40,353 nt of DNA, taken from positions 1 to 40,353 of the forward strand of contig JAUCBJ010008546.1 in NCBI GenBank assembly GCA_032718475.1. The letters run 5' to 3'. The position numbers and the translations under genes are program-made. Shown piece after piece: positions 1 to 10,429 of the stretch. Position 1 is the stretch's first letter. Each line of letters opens with the position of its first letter. Origin of the DNA: Nemertoderma westbladi. Its lineage: Eukaryota > Xenacoelomorpha > Nemertodermatida > Nemertodermatidae. A model generated the notes under the pieces. The model had not been told where the DNA came from and did no database searches. It saw only the letters and a program-made list of their open reading frames with translations.

Positions 1-1
1 T

Positions 2-463
2 GCTGCTTCTAGTGTTGGTCTTTTTATTAACTCCAGAAAGACCAAAATTCTGACAGTTAACTTTGAAAGTCCTCAGCAAGTCTCTGACCGGATGAGCATA
101 AGCTCAAAGGATGGTATGCTTGAGCATGTGGACGACTTCTGTTACCTGGGATCATGGATCCGGAAGTCAGGTGAGGACCTTCGAATACGTAAGGGAAAGG
201 CATGGGCAGCCTTGAATAGGCTTTCCAGGATTTGGAAGTCACCTAGAATTAATCGGAAACTTAAGGTCCGATTATTTAGAGCAGCAGTAGTTCCAGTACT
301 CCTCTATGGGAGTCCATGCTGGGCTCTAACTGCTGAGGACACCAAATCTCTGGATGGCACATTCACAAGAATGCTACGCCGGGTACATTGTGTCAAGTAC
401 AATGCACACATCTCCAACCAGACACTATATAACATTGGAGGTGTCTCATTGGTTCCCCCATAA
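2..463 (+). mobile_element. Non-LTR retrotransposon RT C-terminal fragment (LINE D, copy 1)
   Basis: An open frame enters from the window edge at base 2 and runs to a stop at 463. It encodes the region just after the RT catalytic core of a LINE: a thumb-type segment with DDFCYLGSWI, then LKVRLFRAAVVPVLLYGSPCW and TFTRMLRRVHCVKYN. The YLGS and LLYGS...CW signatures are typical of non-LTR RT C-termini; I do not assign a clade. The YADD core would lie upstream of the window. Homology to the other two copies (13205-13605 and 32345-32880) stops near 462, where unrelated DNA begins, so the element is truncated on the right. The ATG at 92 is internal and not a true start. This is a relic, not a host gene. 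Confidence 0.85.
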
Positions 464-478
464 TGAACGTGTTGAGTT

Positions 479-536
479 GATTCACCCCAACTCTTTGCGG
501 TAGGTCTGATTCACCCCAACTCTTTGCGGTAGGTCT
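479..536. repeat. 29-bp perfect tandem duplication
   Basis: The segment 479-507, beginning GATTCACCCCAACTC, is repeated exactly at 508-536. It sits directly after the end of LINE D copy 1, so it may mark the rearrangement that ended that copy. Confidence 0.9.
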
Positions 537-954
537 TGCAGCCTTGAGTTTTATAGACCATACTGGTACCATATTACAGTTCTACTGCAGTCCGCCCTAT
601 GCTGTTGATTTGCAATGGTAACGGTAACTAATAGGCAATAAAGGCCATACTCTGCATATTTGATTCTAACCCAAACAGACGATGTTTTCCAAATCTATTT
701 TCTGTTAATGCTAATTTTTATTAATTATATAAATGATATGAAACGGGCTTAGCTATATTAAATTTGTTTTAATGTTGTAACAAGATAGAAACTTGATAGC
801 TAGTTGGGATCGACCTTATTTATTTTACAATTTTCCTTCATGGCAATTTATTATTGTCTGGGGGGCAATTGTACTGTCACGGATGTATGAAGTAATCACT
901 ATTTTGTACCACAGCATTATAATAATTAAGCGTAGCAGCTACCTTCAGTTCAGT
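537..954. other. Non-coding AT-rich stretch
   Basis: I see no exon with credible splice sites, RNA gene or repeat boundary here. If the terminal exon at 6571 belongs to a plus-strand gene, this stretch would be intron or upstream flank of it. Confidence 0.5.
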
Positions 955-1035
955 TTGTCCAGAATGACAGAGCGTCGGTCTCCCAACATGGGAGGTTGTG
1001 AGTTCGAGCCCAGAATAGGAATAGCCCACTTTTCG
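955..1035 (+). mobile_element. Possible tRNA-derived SINE remnant
   Basis: The segment AGAGCGTCGGTCTCCCAAC followed by ATGGGAGGTTGTGAGTTCGA resembles the anticodon arm and TpsiC arm of a tRNA. GAGTTCGAGCCC matches a Pol III B box. No clean A box, acceptor stem or target duplication is visible, so a degenerate SINE head or tRNA pseudogene is more likely than a functional tRNA. Confidence 0.4.
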
Positions 1036-1100
1036 GTGTTAACTATAAGGAACTAAAACTGCTCATCCCGCTGTAATGAGGACCTAGTATATCCTGGGGG

Positions 1101-4100
1101 AGTAATGGTAGAATAATAAGTAATGGTAATGGTAGAATAATAAGTAATGGTAATGGTAGAATAATAAGTAATGGTAGTGGTAGAAGAATAAGTAATGGTA
1201 ATGGTAGAATAATAAGTAATGGTAATGGTAGAATAATAAGTAATGGTAATGGTAGAATAATAAGTAATGGTAGTGGTAGAAGAATAAGTAATGGTAATGG
1301 TAGAATAATACGTAATGGTAATGGTAGAATAAAGTAATGGTAGTGGTAGAATAATAAGTAATGGTAGTGGTAGAATAATAAGTAATGGTAATGGTAGAAT
1401 AATAAGTAATGGTATAATAATAAGTAATGGTAATGGTAGAATAATAAGTAATGGTAATGGTAGAATAATAAGTAATGGTAATGGTAGAATAATACGTAAT
1501 GGTAGTGGTAGAATAATAAGTAATGGTAATGGTAGTGGTAGAATAATAAGTAATGGTAGTGGTAGAATAATAAGTAATGGTAGTGGTAGAATAATAAGTA
1601 CTGGTAATGGTAGAATAATACGTAATGGTAATGGTAGAATAAAGTAATGGTAGTGGTAGAATAATAAGTAATGGTAATGGTAGTGGTAGAATAATAAGTA
1701 ATCGTAATGGTAGAATAATAAGTAATGGTAATGGTAGAATAATAAGTAATGGTAATGGTAGAATAATAAGTAATGGTAGTGGTAGAATAATAAGTAATGG
1801 TATAATAATAAGTAATGGTAATGGTAGAATAATAAGTAATGGTAGTGGTAGAATAATAAGTAATGGTAATGGTAGAATAATAAGTAATGGTAATGGTAGA
1901 ATAATACGTAATGGTAGTGGTAGAATAAAGTAATGGTAGTGGTAGAATAATAAGTAATGGTAATGGTAGAATAATAAGTAATGGTAATGGTAAAATAAAG
2001 TAATGGTAGTGGTAGAATAATAAGTATTGGTAATGGTAGAATAATAATTAATGGTAGTGGTAGAATAATAAGTAATGGTATAATAATAAGTAATGGTAAT
2101 GGTAGAATAATAAGTAATGGTAATGGTAGAATAATAAGTAATCGTAATGGTAGAATAATAAGTAATGGTAATGGTAGAATAATAATTAATGGTAGTGGTA
2201 GAATAATAAGTAATGGTATAATAATAAGTAATGATAATGGTAGAATAATAAGTAATGGTAGTGGTAGAATAATAAGTAATGGTAGTGGTAGAATAATAAG
2301 TAATGGTAATGGTAGAATAATAAGTACTGGTAATGGTAGAATAATACGTAATGGTAGTGGTAGAATAATAAGTAATGGTAATGGTAGAATAATAAGTAAT
2401 GGTAATGGTAAAATAATAAGTAATGGTAATGGTAGAATAATAAGTAATGGTAGAATAATAAGTAATGGTAGTGGTAGAATAATAAGTAATGGTAGTGGTA
2501 GAATAATAAGTAATGGTAATGGTAGAATAATAAGTACTGGTAATGGTAGAATAATACGTAATGGTAGTGGTAGAATAATAAGTAATGGTAATGGTAGTGG
2601 TAGAATAATAATTAATGGTAATGGTAAAATAATAAGTAATGGTAGTGGTAGAATAATAAGTAATGGTAGTGGTAGAATAATAAGTACTGGTAATGGTAGA
2701 ATAATAAGTAATGGTAGTGGTAGAATAATAATTAATGGTAGTGGTAGAATAATAAGTAATGGTATAATAATAAGTAATGGTAATGGTAGAATAATAAGTA
2801 ATGGTAGTGGTAGAATAATAAGTAATCGTAATGGTAGAATAATAAGTAATGGTAGTGGTAGAATAATAAGTAATGGTATAATAATAAGTAATGGTAATGG
2901 TAGAATAAAGTAATGGTAGTAGTAGAATAATACGTAATGGTAATGGTAGAATAAAGTAATGGTAGTGGTAGAATAATAATTAATGGTAGTGGTAGAATAA
3001 TAAGTAATGGTATAATAATAAGTAATGGTAATGGTAGAATAATAAGTAATGGTAGTGGTAGAATAATAAGTAATGGTAGTGGTAGAATAATAAGTAATGG
3101 TAGTGGTAGAATAATAAGTAATGGTAATGGTAGAATAATAAGTACTGGTAATGGTAGAATAATACGTAATGGTAGTGGTAGAATAATAAGTAATGGTAAT
3201 GGTAGAATAATAAGTAATGGTAGTGGTAGAATAATAAGTAATGGTATAATAATAAGTAATGGTAATGGTAGAATAATAAGTAATGGTAATGGTAGAATAA
3301 TAAGTAATGGTAATGGTAGAATAATAAGTAATGGTAATGGTAGAATAATAAGTAATGGTAGTGGTAGAATAATAAGTAATGGTAATGGTAGAATAATAAG
3401 TACTGGTAATGGTAGAATAATACGTAATGGTAGTGGTAGAATAATAAGTAATGGTAATGGTAGTGGTAGAATAATAATTAATGGTAATGGTAAAATAATA
3501 AGTAATGGTAGTGGTAGAATAATAAGTAATGGTAGTGGTAGAATAATAAGTACTGGTAATGGTAGAATAATAAGTAATGGTAGTGGTAGAATAATAATTA
3601 ATGGTAGTGGTAGAATAATAAGTAATGGTATAATAATAAGTAATGGTAATGGTAGAATAATAAGTAATGGTAGTGGTAGAATAATAAGTAATCGTAATGG
3701 TAGAATAATAAGTAATGGTAGTGGTAGAATAATAAGTAATGGTATAATAATAAGTAATGGTAATGGTAGAATAAAGTAATGGTAGTAGTAGAATAATACG
3801 TAATGGTAATGGTAGAATAAAGTAATGGTAGTGGTAGAATAATAATTAATGGTAGTGGTAGAATAATAAGTAATGGTATAATAATAAGTAATGGTAATGG
3901 TAGAATAATAAGTAATGGTAGTGGTAGAATAATAAGTAATCGTAATGGTAGAATAATAAGTAATGGTAGTGGTAGAATAATAATTAATGGTAGTGGTAGA
4001 ATAATAAGTAATGGTAATGGTAGAATAATAAGTAATGGTAGTGGTAGAATAATAAGTAATGGTAATGGTAGAATAATAAGTAATGGTAGTGGTAGAATAA

Positions 4101-6437
4101 TAAGTAATGGTAATGGTAGAATAAAGTAATGGTAGTGGTAGAATAATAAGTAATGGTAATGGTAGAATAAATTAATGGTAGTGGTAGAATAATAAGTAAT
4201 GGTAGTGGTAGAATAATAAGTAATGGTAATGGTAGAATAATAAGTAATGTAGAATAATAAGTAATGTAGAATAATAAGTAATGGTAGTGGTAGAATAATA
4301 AGTAATGGTAATGGTAGAATAAAGTAATGGTAATGGTAGAATAATAAGTAATGGTAGTGGTAGAATAATAAGTAATGGTAATGGTAGAATAATAAGTAAT
4401 GTAGAATAATAAGTAATGGTAGTGGTAGAATAATAAGTAATGGTAGTGGTAGAATAATAAGTAATGGTACTGTTAGAATAATAAGTAAAGGTAGTGGTAG
4501 AATAATAAGTAATGGTAATGGTAGAATAATAAGTAATGGTAATGGTAAAATAATAAGTAATGGTAGTGGTAGAATAATAAGTAATTGTAGAATAATAAGT
4601 AATGGTAGTGGTAGAATAATAAGTAATGGTAGTGGTAGAATAATAAGTAATGGTAATGGTAGAATAATAAGTAATGGTAGTGGTAGAATAATAAGTAATG
4701 GTAGTGGTAGAATAATAAGTAATGGTAGTGGTAGAATAATAAGTAATCGTAATGGTAAAATCATAAGTAATGGTAGTGGTAGAATAATAAGTAATGGTAA
4801 TGGTAGAATAATAAGTAATGGTAATGGTAGAATAATAAGTAATGGTAGTGGTAGAATAATAAGTAATGGTAATGGTAGAATAATAAGTAATGGTAATGGT
4901 AAAATAATAAGTAATGGTAGTGGTAGAATAATAAGTAATGGTAGTGGTAGAATAATAAGTACTGGTAATGGTAGAATAATAAGTAATGGTAATGGTAGAA
5001 TAATAAGTAATGGTAGTGGTAGAATAATAAGTAATGGTAATGGTAGAATAATAAGTAATCGTAATGGTAGAATAATAAGTAAAGGTAGTGGTAGAATGAT
5101 AAGTAATGGTAATGGTAGAATAATAAGTAATGGTAATGGTAGAATAATAAGTAATGGTAGTGGTAGAATAATAAGTAATCGTAATGGTAGAATAATAAGT
5201 AATGGTAATGGTAGAATAATAAGTAATGGTAATGGTAGAATAATAAGTAATGGTAATGGTAGAATAATAAGTAATGGTAATGGTAGAATAATAAGTAATG
5301 GTAGTGGTAGAATAATAAGTAATGGTAATGGTAGAATAATAAGTAATCGTAATGGTAGAATAATAAGTAAAGGTAGTGGTAGAATGATAAGTGATGGTAA
5401 TGGTAGAATAATAAGTAATGGTAATGGTAGAATAATAAGTAATGGTAGTGGTAGAATAATAAGTAATGGTAATGGTAGAATAATAAGTAATGGTAGTGGT
5501 AGAATAATAAGTAATGGTAGTGGTAGAATAATAAGTAATGGTAGTGGTAGAATAATAAGTAATGGTAATGGTAGAATAATAAGTAATGGTAATGGTAGAA
5601 TAATAAGTAATGGTAGTGGTAGAATAATAAGTAATGGTAATGGTAGAATAATAAGTAATCGTAATGGTAGAATAATAAGTAATGGTAGTGGTAGAATAAT
5701 AAGTAATGGTAATGGTAGAATAATAAGTAATGGTAATGGTAGAATAATAAGTAATGGTAGTGGTAGAATAATAAGTAATGGCAATGGTAAAATAATAAGT
5801 AATGGTAGTGGTAGAATAAAAAGTAATGGTAATGGTAAAATAATAAGTAATGGTAGTGGTAGAATAATAAGTAATGGTAATGGTAGAATAATAAGTAATC
5901 GTAATGGTAGAATAATAAGTAATGGTAATGGTAGAATAATAAGTAATGGTAATGGTAGAATAATAAGTAATGGTAATGGTAGAATAATAAGTAATGGTAA
6001 TGGTAGAATAATAAGTAATGGTAATGGTAAAATAATAAGTAATGGTAATGGTAGAATAATAAGTAATGGTAATGGTAGAATAAATTAATGGTAGTGGTAG
6101 AATAATAAGTAATGGTAGTGGTAGAATAATAAGTAATGGTAATGGTAAAATAATAAGTAATGGTAATGGTAGAATAATAAGTAATGGTAATGGTAAAATA
6201 ATAAGTAATGGTAGTGGTAGAATAATAAGTAATGGTAATGGTAGAATAATAAGTAATGGTAATGGTAGAATAAATTAATGGTAGTGGTAGAATAATAAGT
6301 AATGGTACTGTTAGAATAATAAGTAATGGTAGTGGTAGAATAATAAGTAATGGTAATGGTAGAATAATAAGTAATGGTAGTGGTAGAATAATAAGTAATG
6401 GTAATGGTAGAATAATAAGTAATGGTAATGGTAGAAT
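1101..6437. repeat. Large minisatellite, 24-bp unit (about 220 copies)
   Basis: Near-perfect tandem repeats of a 24-bp unit made of AATAATAAG + TAATGGTAATGGTAG, with a common variant in which the second AATGG is AGTGG. The unit is a multiple of 3 and mostly lacks stops in several frames. Long apparent open frames therefore appear on both strands (hydrophobic PLLIILPL repeats on minus, ISNGNGRI on plus), but they are artefacts of the period. Shortened units, such as AATGGTATAATAATAAG and AGAATAAAG, recur in ordered blocks, which points to higher-order duplication. The array probably lies in an intron or upstream flank of the gene that ends at 6702. Confidence 0.97.
2495..3941. repeat. Higher-order duplication inside the 24-bp array, 866-bp offset
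   Basis: The pattern of variant units from about 2495 to 3075 is repeated at about 3361 to 3941. It includes the rare markers GTACTGG, AATAATTAATGG, AAAATAATAAG, AATCGTAATGG and GGTAGTAGTAG. Two anchors (2581/3447 and 2915/3781) both give an offset of 866 bp. The copies diverge near 3076/3942, where AATGGTAG faces AATCGTAA. This indicates a recent unequal exchange of roughly 0.87 kb. A second block is shifted by 288 bp (12 units): the GTAGAATGAT marker at 5091 and 5379. Confidence 0.85.
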
Positions 6438-6460
6438 GGCCTTGGGAGTTAGTGTGGTGT

Positions 6461-6500
6461 CCTTATTCTCTTCGGGTTGCCCTTATTCTCTTCGGGTTGC
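6461..6500. repeat. 20-bp perfect tandem duplication
   Basis: CCTTATTCTCTTCGGGTTGC occurs twice head to tail, just upstream of the splice acceptor at 6570. Confidence 0.9.
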
Positions 6501-6570
6501 CTCCCGGTGTCGTGTTTAACCTTTAGCGATAACTTTACTTTCTACTGCAATCCTTACTTATTTATTTCAG

Positions 6571-6702
6571 GCTTGGTATAAGTGTGAGAACAGAATGACA
6601 GACCGTTTAATGTGGAACAGGAGCACATGGGCTGGTGTTTTATACGATAAAGGCTACATTGATAAGCTCAGATGTATTTACACACCACCTTCCCTGGAGT
6701 AG
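6571..6702 (+). CDS. Probable last coding exon of an unidentified gene
   Basis: A good acceptor (TTACTTATTTATTTCAG at 6554-6570) precedes a frame of 43 codons that ends in TAG at 6700-6702. The peptide begins AWYKCENRMTDRLMWN and continues with STWAGVLYDKGYIDK, then a Cys and a short Pro-containing tail ending PPSLE. Its composition (Trp, Cys, Tyr, balanced charge) is unlike the surrounding AT-rich DNA and looks like real protein. A canonical AATAAA follows 45 nt after the stop. Upstream exons would lie beyond the 24-bp minisatellite or outside the window; I could not find them. I do not recognise the family, and the reading phase at the acceptor (phase 0) is assumed. It ends about 1.9 kb before the MASTL start and is transcribed in the same direction. 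Confidence 0.55.
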   Translation, partial: AWYKCENRMTDRLMWNRSTWAGVLYDKGYIDKLRCIYTPPSLE

Positions 6703-6747
6703 GAAGGATAATCTCAAACTCATTCAAACTACAGTACAACTAATAAT

Positions 6748-6753
6748 AATAAA
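6748..6753 (+). terminator. Poly(A) signal AATAAA
   Basis: Canonical hexamer 45 nt after the stop codon of the putative terminal exon. It supports a plus-strand transcript ending here. Confidence 0.5.
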
Positions 6754-8516
6754 TTGTCAATAATAATTAAGAATTAAGAACTGTAATAAATAATTGTCAT
6801 TACTTGCTATAATGGTTAATATATTGATATATCGTATTAATAAATTAAATTAACAAGTATTTATAATTAATATATTTGTATTTAGTATTTTGAATAGGAA
6901 TAGGAATATATTAATATTAGTAATGTTACTATTAATACTATAGGCCAAATTAATATATTTTATATTGTGTATTGGACTATTGATTGATATTAATATTTAT
7001 TAGGCCTAGTGTACTTTTATTTTGGTGTTGGTGGTGTGACTTGTTCATTGGTGCTCTCTGCTGGAATGATATTATAAAGGTATAGTACATTTTTGAAAAT
7101 TTTATTTTGCTTAAGTAAACTTTGTTGGGAGCTAGCCCAGCCCAGTCCACTACATGCGTGAAAAAAATTTGTCATACACATTCAAGTAGGCCTAATCCAG
7201 TCATTAACAGATTAATTATGTCGGTTTTTTTTGTTGGGGGGTGGGGGGTGGGTGCAGGTACCTGAATAAAGCCATATATTCCGGGACATGGTGTAATTAA
7301 CTATAATTTTATAATCTTAAATAATAAAATAATATTGTTAATTACGATTTATAATTACTTATTGGAAGATGCAAAATCACGAAATTTTCGAACGCCAAAT
7401 ATTGTTATATTAATTATAATATTAATAATAATATTAATATTAATTATAATATTAGTTATAATAATTAAAATGTCTCCTCACAAAGCAACATAATGGCGAA
7501 TAATACAATAATACCGATGCAGCTGAATTTAGTAAATATAGCTCCAGTAATAACACAGCGTAAATATATACGACTTTACAACGCCCATATCTGCTATTTC
7601 TCAACGAAATTACATATTTGGAGTACCTGCAATAACGTTGATGCAATATGGGACGAGACGAGAATGTAGCTAAATAATAATAGGAAAAATAAAAATTTTG
7701 TACTCATCCAGTAAGTGATCGCGAGTTTAAAACATCCCGGTCGAGGGTTTGATAGTGAAACTGGGGGCGTCATAGTCACAATAAAGTTATCTCAACTACG
7801 TTGACGATAACGTATAAAATGGTCTATAATATCACAATCACCCCACCTAGGAGACATATTGTCACCAAGAGTGATAGATCTATTATAATACAGTAATATG
7901 CTCCAGGCTACTGAAATAAGCTGATAAGGGGGCATGTGTCTAGTTTCAATTCTCCAATAAAAACAATAAATATTTATTCGTAAAGGGCGGGAAATTTTAA
8001 ATTTCCAAAATTATTCAAAACGAATGGACTGAATGTCAGAATGTCTGAATGTAGCTGTAGGCCCCCTGGTAGGCATATAGGATAGGCCTGTCCAGTTGTA
8101 GTACTGTAGTATACAGTACAGCAGTAGGCCTATATACTGACAATATACCGCCACCATAACGTACAAACGCACTCTGTCAGTGGTGCAGTTGTATCGATAC
8201 CAGCAGCAGGTAGCGGTAGCCGTGATGGTGCTAGAAATGATTACACTCGAGAACTCAAACTCTACTCAGCTACTACCGGTACCGGTACTGTACTAGACAC
8301 AGCACTTGGCCGTGGGATGGCCGTGGCGCTGCCTGACAAGACAGAAAGAGCGGCTACCCTGGCACTTGGTGATATATAATTGTAGCCTACCTTTTCCGTC
8401 CCGGAATGATTTGCATACCAGACTGCCGGAGTCGTATCAATTTGCATGAATTACTGAATTACGATATGTTAGACCATGACCAGATACATCAGTTTCATTA
8501 GGTACATAGTCTGATA
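6754..8516. other. Intergenic region upstream of MASTL
   Basis: AT-rich DNA with a simple ATTAATAAT-type stretch around 7405-7460 and several TAGGCCTA-like words (7011, 7190, 8125). A short more GC-balanced region of 8200-8420 may be promoter-proximal. I see no convincing exon. The small open frames here lack splice or family signals. Confidence 0.5.
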
Positions 8517-8524
8517 GTATATAA
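8517..8524 (+). promoter_or_regulatory. Possible TATA box of MASTL
   Basis: TATATAAG lies 102 nt upstream of the MASTL start codon, which would put a start site near 8545-8550 and give a 5' UTR of about 75-80 nt. It is a motif match only, in AT-rich DNA. Confidence 0.3.
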
Positions 8525-8625
8525 GTGGCACGTTAAACGCTTAGACCTAGACCGTTGTATCCTCCACGTATAGACAGTCACTAACCAGTGACAAAGTCTG
8601 GTTTTAAATTTATTTATTATCGACA

Positions 8626-8694
8626 ATGCCGACGTCATTAACGATTAAAGATTTTGTTATACTTGATCCGATAAGCAAGGGAGCCTTCGGCAAG
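8626..8694 (+). CDS. MASTL: Greatwall/MASTL kinase, exon 1
   Basis: The ATG at 8626 has A at -3, and an in-frame TAA at 8605 has no Met between it and the start, so the start is well defined. The 23 codons encode MPTSLTIKDFVILDPISKGA then FGK, the lead-in and first half of the glycine-rich loop of an AGC-family kinase. The exon ends after AAG at a GTTAGT donor, phase 0. In known family members MASTL phosphorylates ENSA/ARPP19, which then inhibit PP2A-B55 and permit mitotic entry; it is nuclear until prophase. The N-terminus is shorter than that of human MASTL. The gene identity rests mainly on exons 2 and 3. Confidence 0.9.
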
Positions 8695-8770
8695 GTTAGT
8701 GTCGAATTTCGGTTTATATATTTGATAATTAAACCAATAGGCCTAACTGCCTAAGCATAAATATAATAAT

Positions 8771-9031
8771 ATGCAGCAGCTTGGTCTGGTGGTGACATTA
8801 CTGTGCTTCCGATTACGGAACCCGGGTTCAATCCCTAGATGGGGCAGCACTGTTTGGGCACAGTGCTTTAAATGCTGCAGCCTAGCCCAACCCCGGCTTT
8901 CATCCTTCAGTGGTCGTTAAATGGGAACCAAGGCAACTTGGGAAACAGAGTGGAAGGGTCTACTGTAGAAGATCACCCATGGTGGTGAACAGGCATTCCT
9001 TGGCTTAACGAGCCTAAAAGATTCTCCCATT
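8771..9031 (+). mobile_element. tRNA-derived SINE with 15-bp target duplication
   Basis: A 261-bp insertion in MASTL intron 1, flanked by perfect copies of CATAAATATAATAAT (8756-8770 and 9032-9046). The head is tRNA-like: an A-box-like TGGTCTGGTGG at 8782-8792 and a B box GGTTCAATCCC at 8825-8835, about 43 bp apart as in tRNAs. An unrelated body of about 180 bp follows. The 3' end (CCTAAAAGATTCTCCCATT) has no long poly(A), so the partner LINE may recognise a 3' sequence rather than a tail. The exact duplication suggests a fairly young insertion. Confidence 0.88.
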
Positions 9032-9130
9032 CATAAATATAATAATTAGTACAGTAGTATTGTTATATAGAGCCTACAACAAGGGCCTATTCTTATTGTT
9101 CTATCCGTTAATTAACAATTATTACGATAG

Positions 9131-9230
9131 GTTGGGTGGGGACTTTCGGCGCAATCAAAACTCACCACTCTCCAGAGAATAATCGACTCAAATAACAACT
9201 CACAGTAACGCCCCCCTTTAAATTTAGTTA
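9131..9230. repeat. Dispersed repeat, relative of the copy at 34911
   Basis: The run GGGGACTTTCGGCGCAAT, an A-rich link, CTCTCCAGAG and AATCGAC has a recognisable counterpart at 34911-34990 (GGGGGACACTTTTGACGCAA ... CTCTCCAGGGGAATTTCGAC). Boundaries are not visible. Confidence 0.45.
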
Positions 9231-9799
9231 ATAGTTCACTTGGACCTCTTTGGATCTACTTCACTATTTTTAGGTTTTTCTAAGTGGTTTTTTTTTCTAT
9301 TCATTAGAATTGAGGTCAACCCCGTATTACAGGGTTATATTTAAACAGTGTTGATTCGGCCTTGCGCCTACACTACACAATAAGTTAATTAACATGTAGA
9401 TGAGATTATAGGCCATAAGACATTATCAACCGATTCTTAATTTCCCACCCTTATATTGTGATATTTTATTTGTTAATTTAAGTTTCTGAGTTTAGTATTT
9501 GGTCACCATTGAACTAAAACCAATAAACAATAGGCTATTCCAATAGAGCACCGTCACTAACTCACAAAGAAAGCGCTGTCACCGCCAAGTGTGAATCTGC
9601 GAACATAGCTTTAACCTTTAAAGTATCAAACCACTTAAACCTTTGAGGCATAAAAAAGCAACTAGCGAATTACTTATGGGGTATGTGCAACTTTATAGTG
9701 TGCGTACATGTACATTTCAGTCTTAGAAGTTCAACAATCGATCTCCTTTTATTAACTTTAAGGTTTTTGACTAACAGATTATATCAATTTATATATTAG

Positions 9800-9895
9800 G
9801 TATACCTTGGACGAAAAGTTGCAGATGACAACCGAATTTATGCCATTAAGGTGATGAAGAAAGCCGACATGATCAATAAGAATATGACAAATCAG
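9800..9895 (+). CDS. MASTL: Greatwall/MASTL kinase, exon 2
   Basis: The exon runs from acceptor ATATATTAG to donor GTGACT, with 32 codons in phase 0 at both ends. It encodes VYLGRKVADDNRIYAIKVMK then KADMINKNMTNQ. This completes the glycine-rich loop (FGK|VYLG across the junction) and supplies the VAIK-type lysine in YAIK that binds ATP phosphates. KKADMINKNMT is a signature of the Greatwall family and distinguishes it from MAST and NDR/LATS kinases. The joined reading frame with exon 1 is uninterrupted. Confidence 0.93.
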
Positions 9896-10227
9896 GTGAC
9901 TACCACGGTTGTAGTAGTAACTACAGTAGTATAGTAGTGTAACTACTGTAATAGTAGTAAAAACTACGGTAATAGTTTTTTTTTTTTTTGAAACCAATCC
10001 TCATTTTATTTACAGTAGTTAAAAAACTTTCAAACGAACAATAGGACATGACATCGATATACACACGGATAAAATAAACCCACCACCAGCTGACTTGCTA
10101 ATAGATAGTTTAAATATATATATTTTATGGTTCCACCTCCACGGTAATAGTAGTAAAAACTACGTAGTAGTAGTAAAACTACGGTAGTAGTAGTAAAAAC
10201 TACAGTAATAGTAGTAGTAAAAACAAT
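9896..10227. repeat. TAG/TAGTAAAAACTAC-rich simple repeat, interrupted
   Basis: Imperfect repeats of TAGTAGTAAAAACTACGG start just after the exon 2 donor and resume at 10141-10227. A 165-bp insertion (9976-10140) separates the halves. TAGTA...TACTA complementarity gives many small hairpin options. Confidence 0.75.
9976..10140 (-). mobile_element. 5'-truncated poly(A) retrocopy inserted in the TAG repeat
   Basis: Read on the minus strand, the insertion ends in AATAAA (plus-strand TTTATT at 10005-10010), then about 15 nt, then a run of 14 A (plus T at 9976-9989). Both sides carry ACGGTAATAG (9966-9975 and 10141-10150). These are the hallmarks of a reverse-transcribed, 5'-truncated polyadenylated RNA. 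Caveat: the same decamer is part of the surrounding simple repeat, so the duplication is weaker evidence than the tail plus signal. The source transcript is unknown. Confidence 0.6.
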
Positions 10228-10261
10228 TTGAATATTTTTATTCACCAAATTGCTCTTTTTA

Positions 10262-10425
10262 TGTCGGTTGTCTACAGACGGTTGTCGGCTGTCAGTTGTC
10301 CACTGTCGGTTGTCGGCTATCGGTTGTCTACTACTGTCGGTTTTCGGCTGTCGGTTCTCTACTGTCGGTTGTGTACTGTTGGTTGTCCACTGTCGGTTGT
10401 CTACTTCGGTTGTCGGCGTAACGTT
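10262..10425. repeat. Minisatellite of TGTCGGTTGTC-type units
   Basis: Imperfect tandem repeats of roughly 10-13 bp built from TGTCGGTTGTC with CTACTG, GGCTG or CCACTG links. The overlapping small open frames are by-products of the repeat. Confidence 0.85.
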
Positions 10426-10429
10426 TTAC

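Noticed and set aside
3598-6088. Very long open frames on both strands encoding PLLIILPL or ISNGNGRI repeats
   Set aside because: They arise because the 24-bp unit is a multiple of three and rarely contains a stop. There is no start context, splice or family signal, and the unit varies like non-coding DNA.
8771-8850. The SINE head considered as a functional tRNA gene
   Set aside because: It lacks a pairing acceptor stem and is followed by a SINE body enclosed in target duplications.
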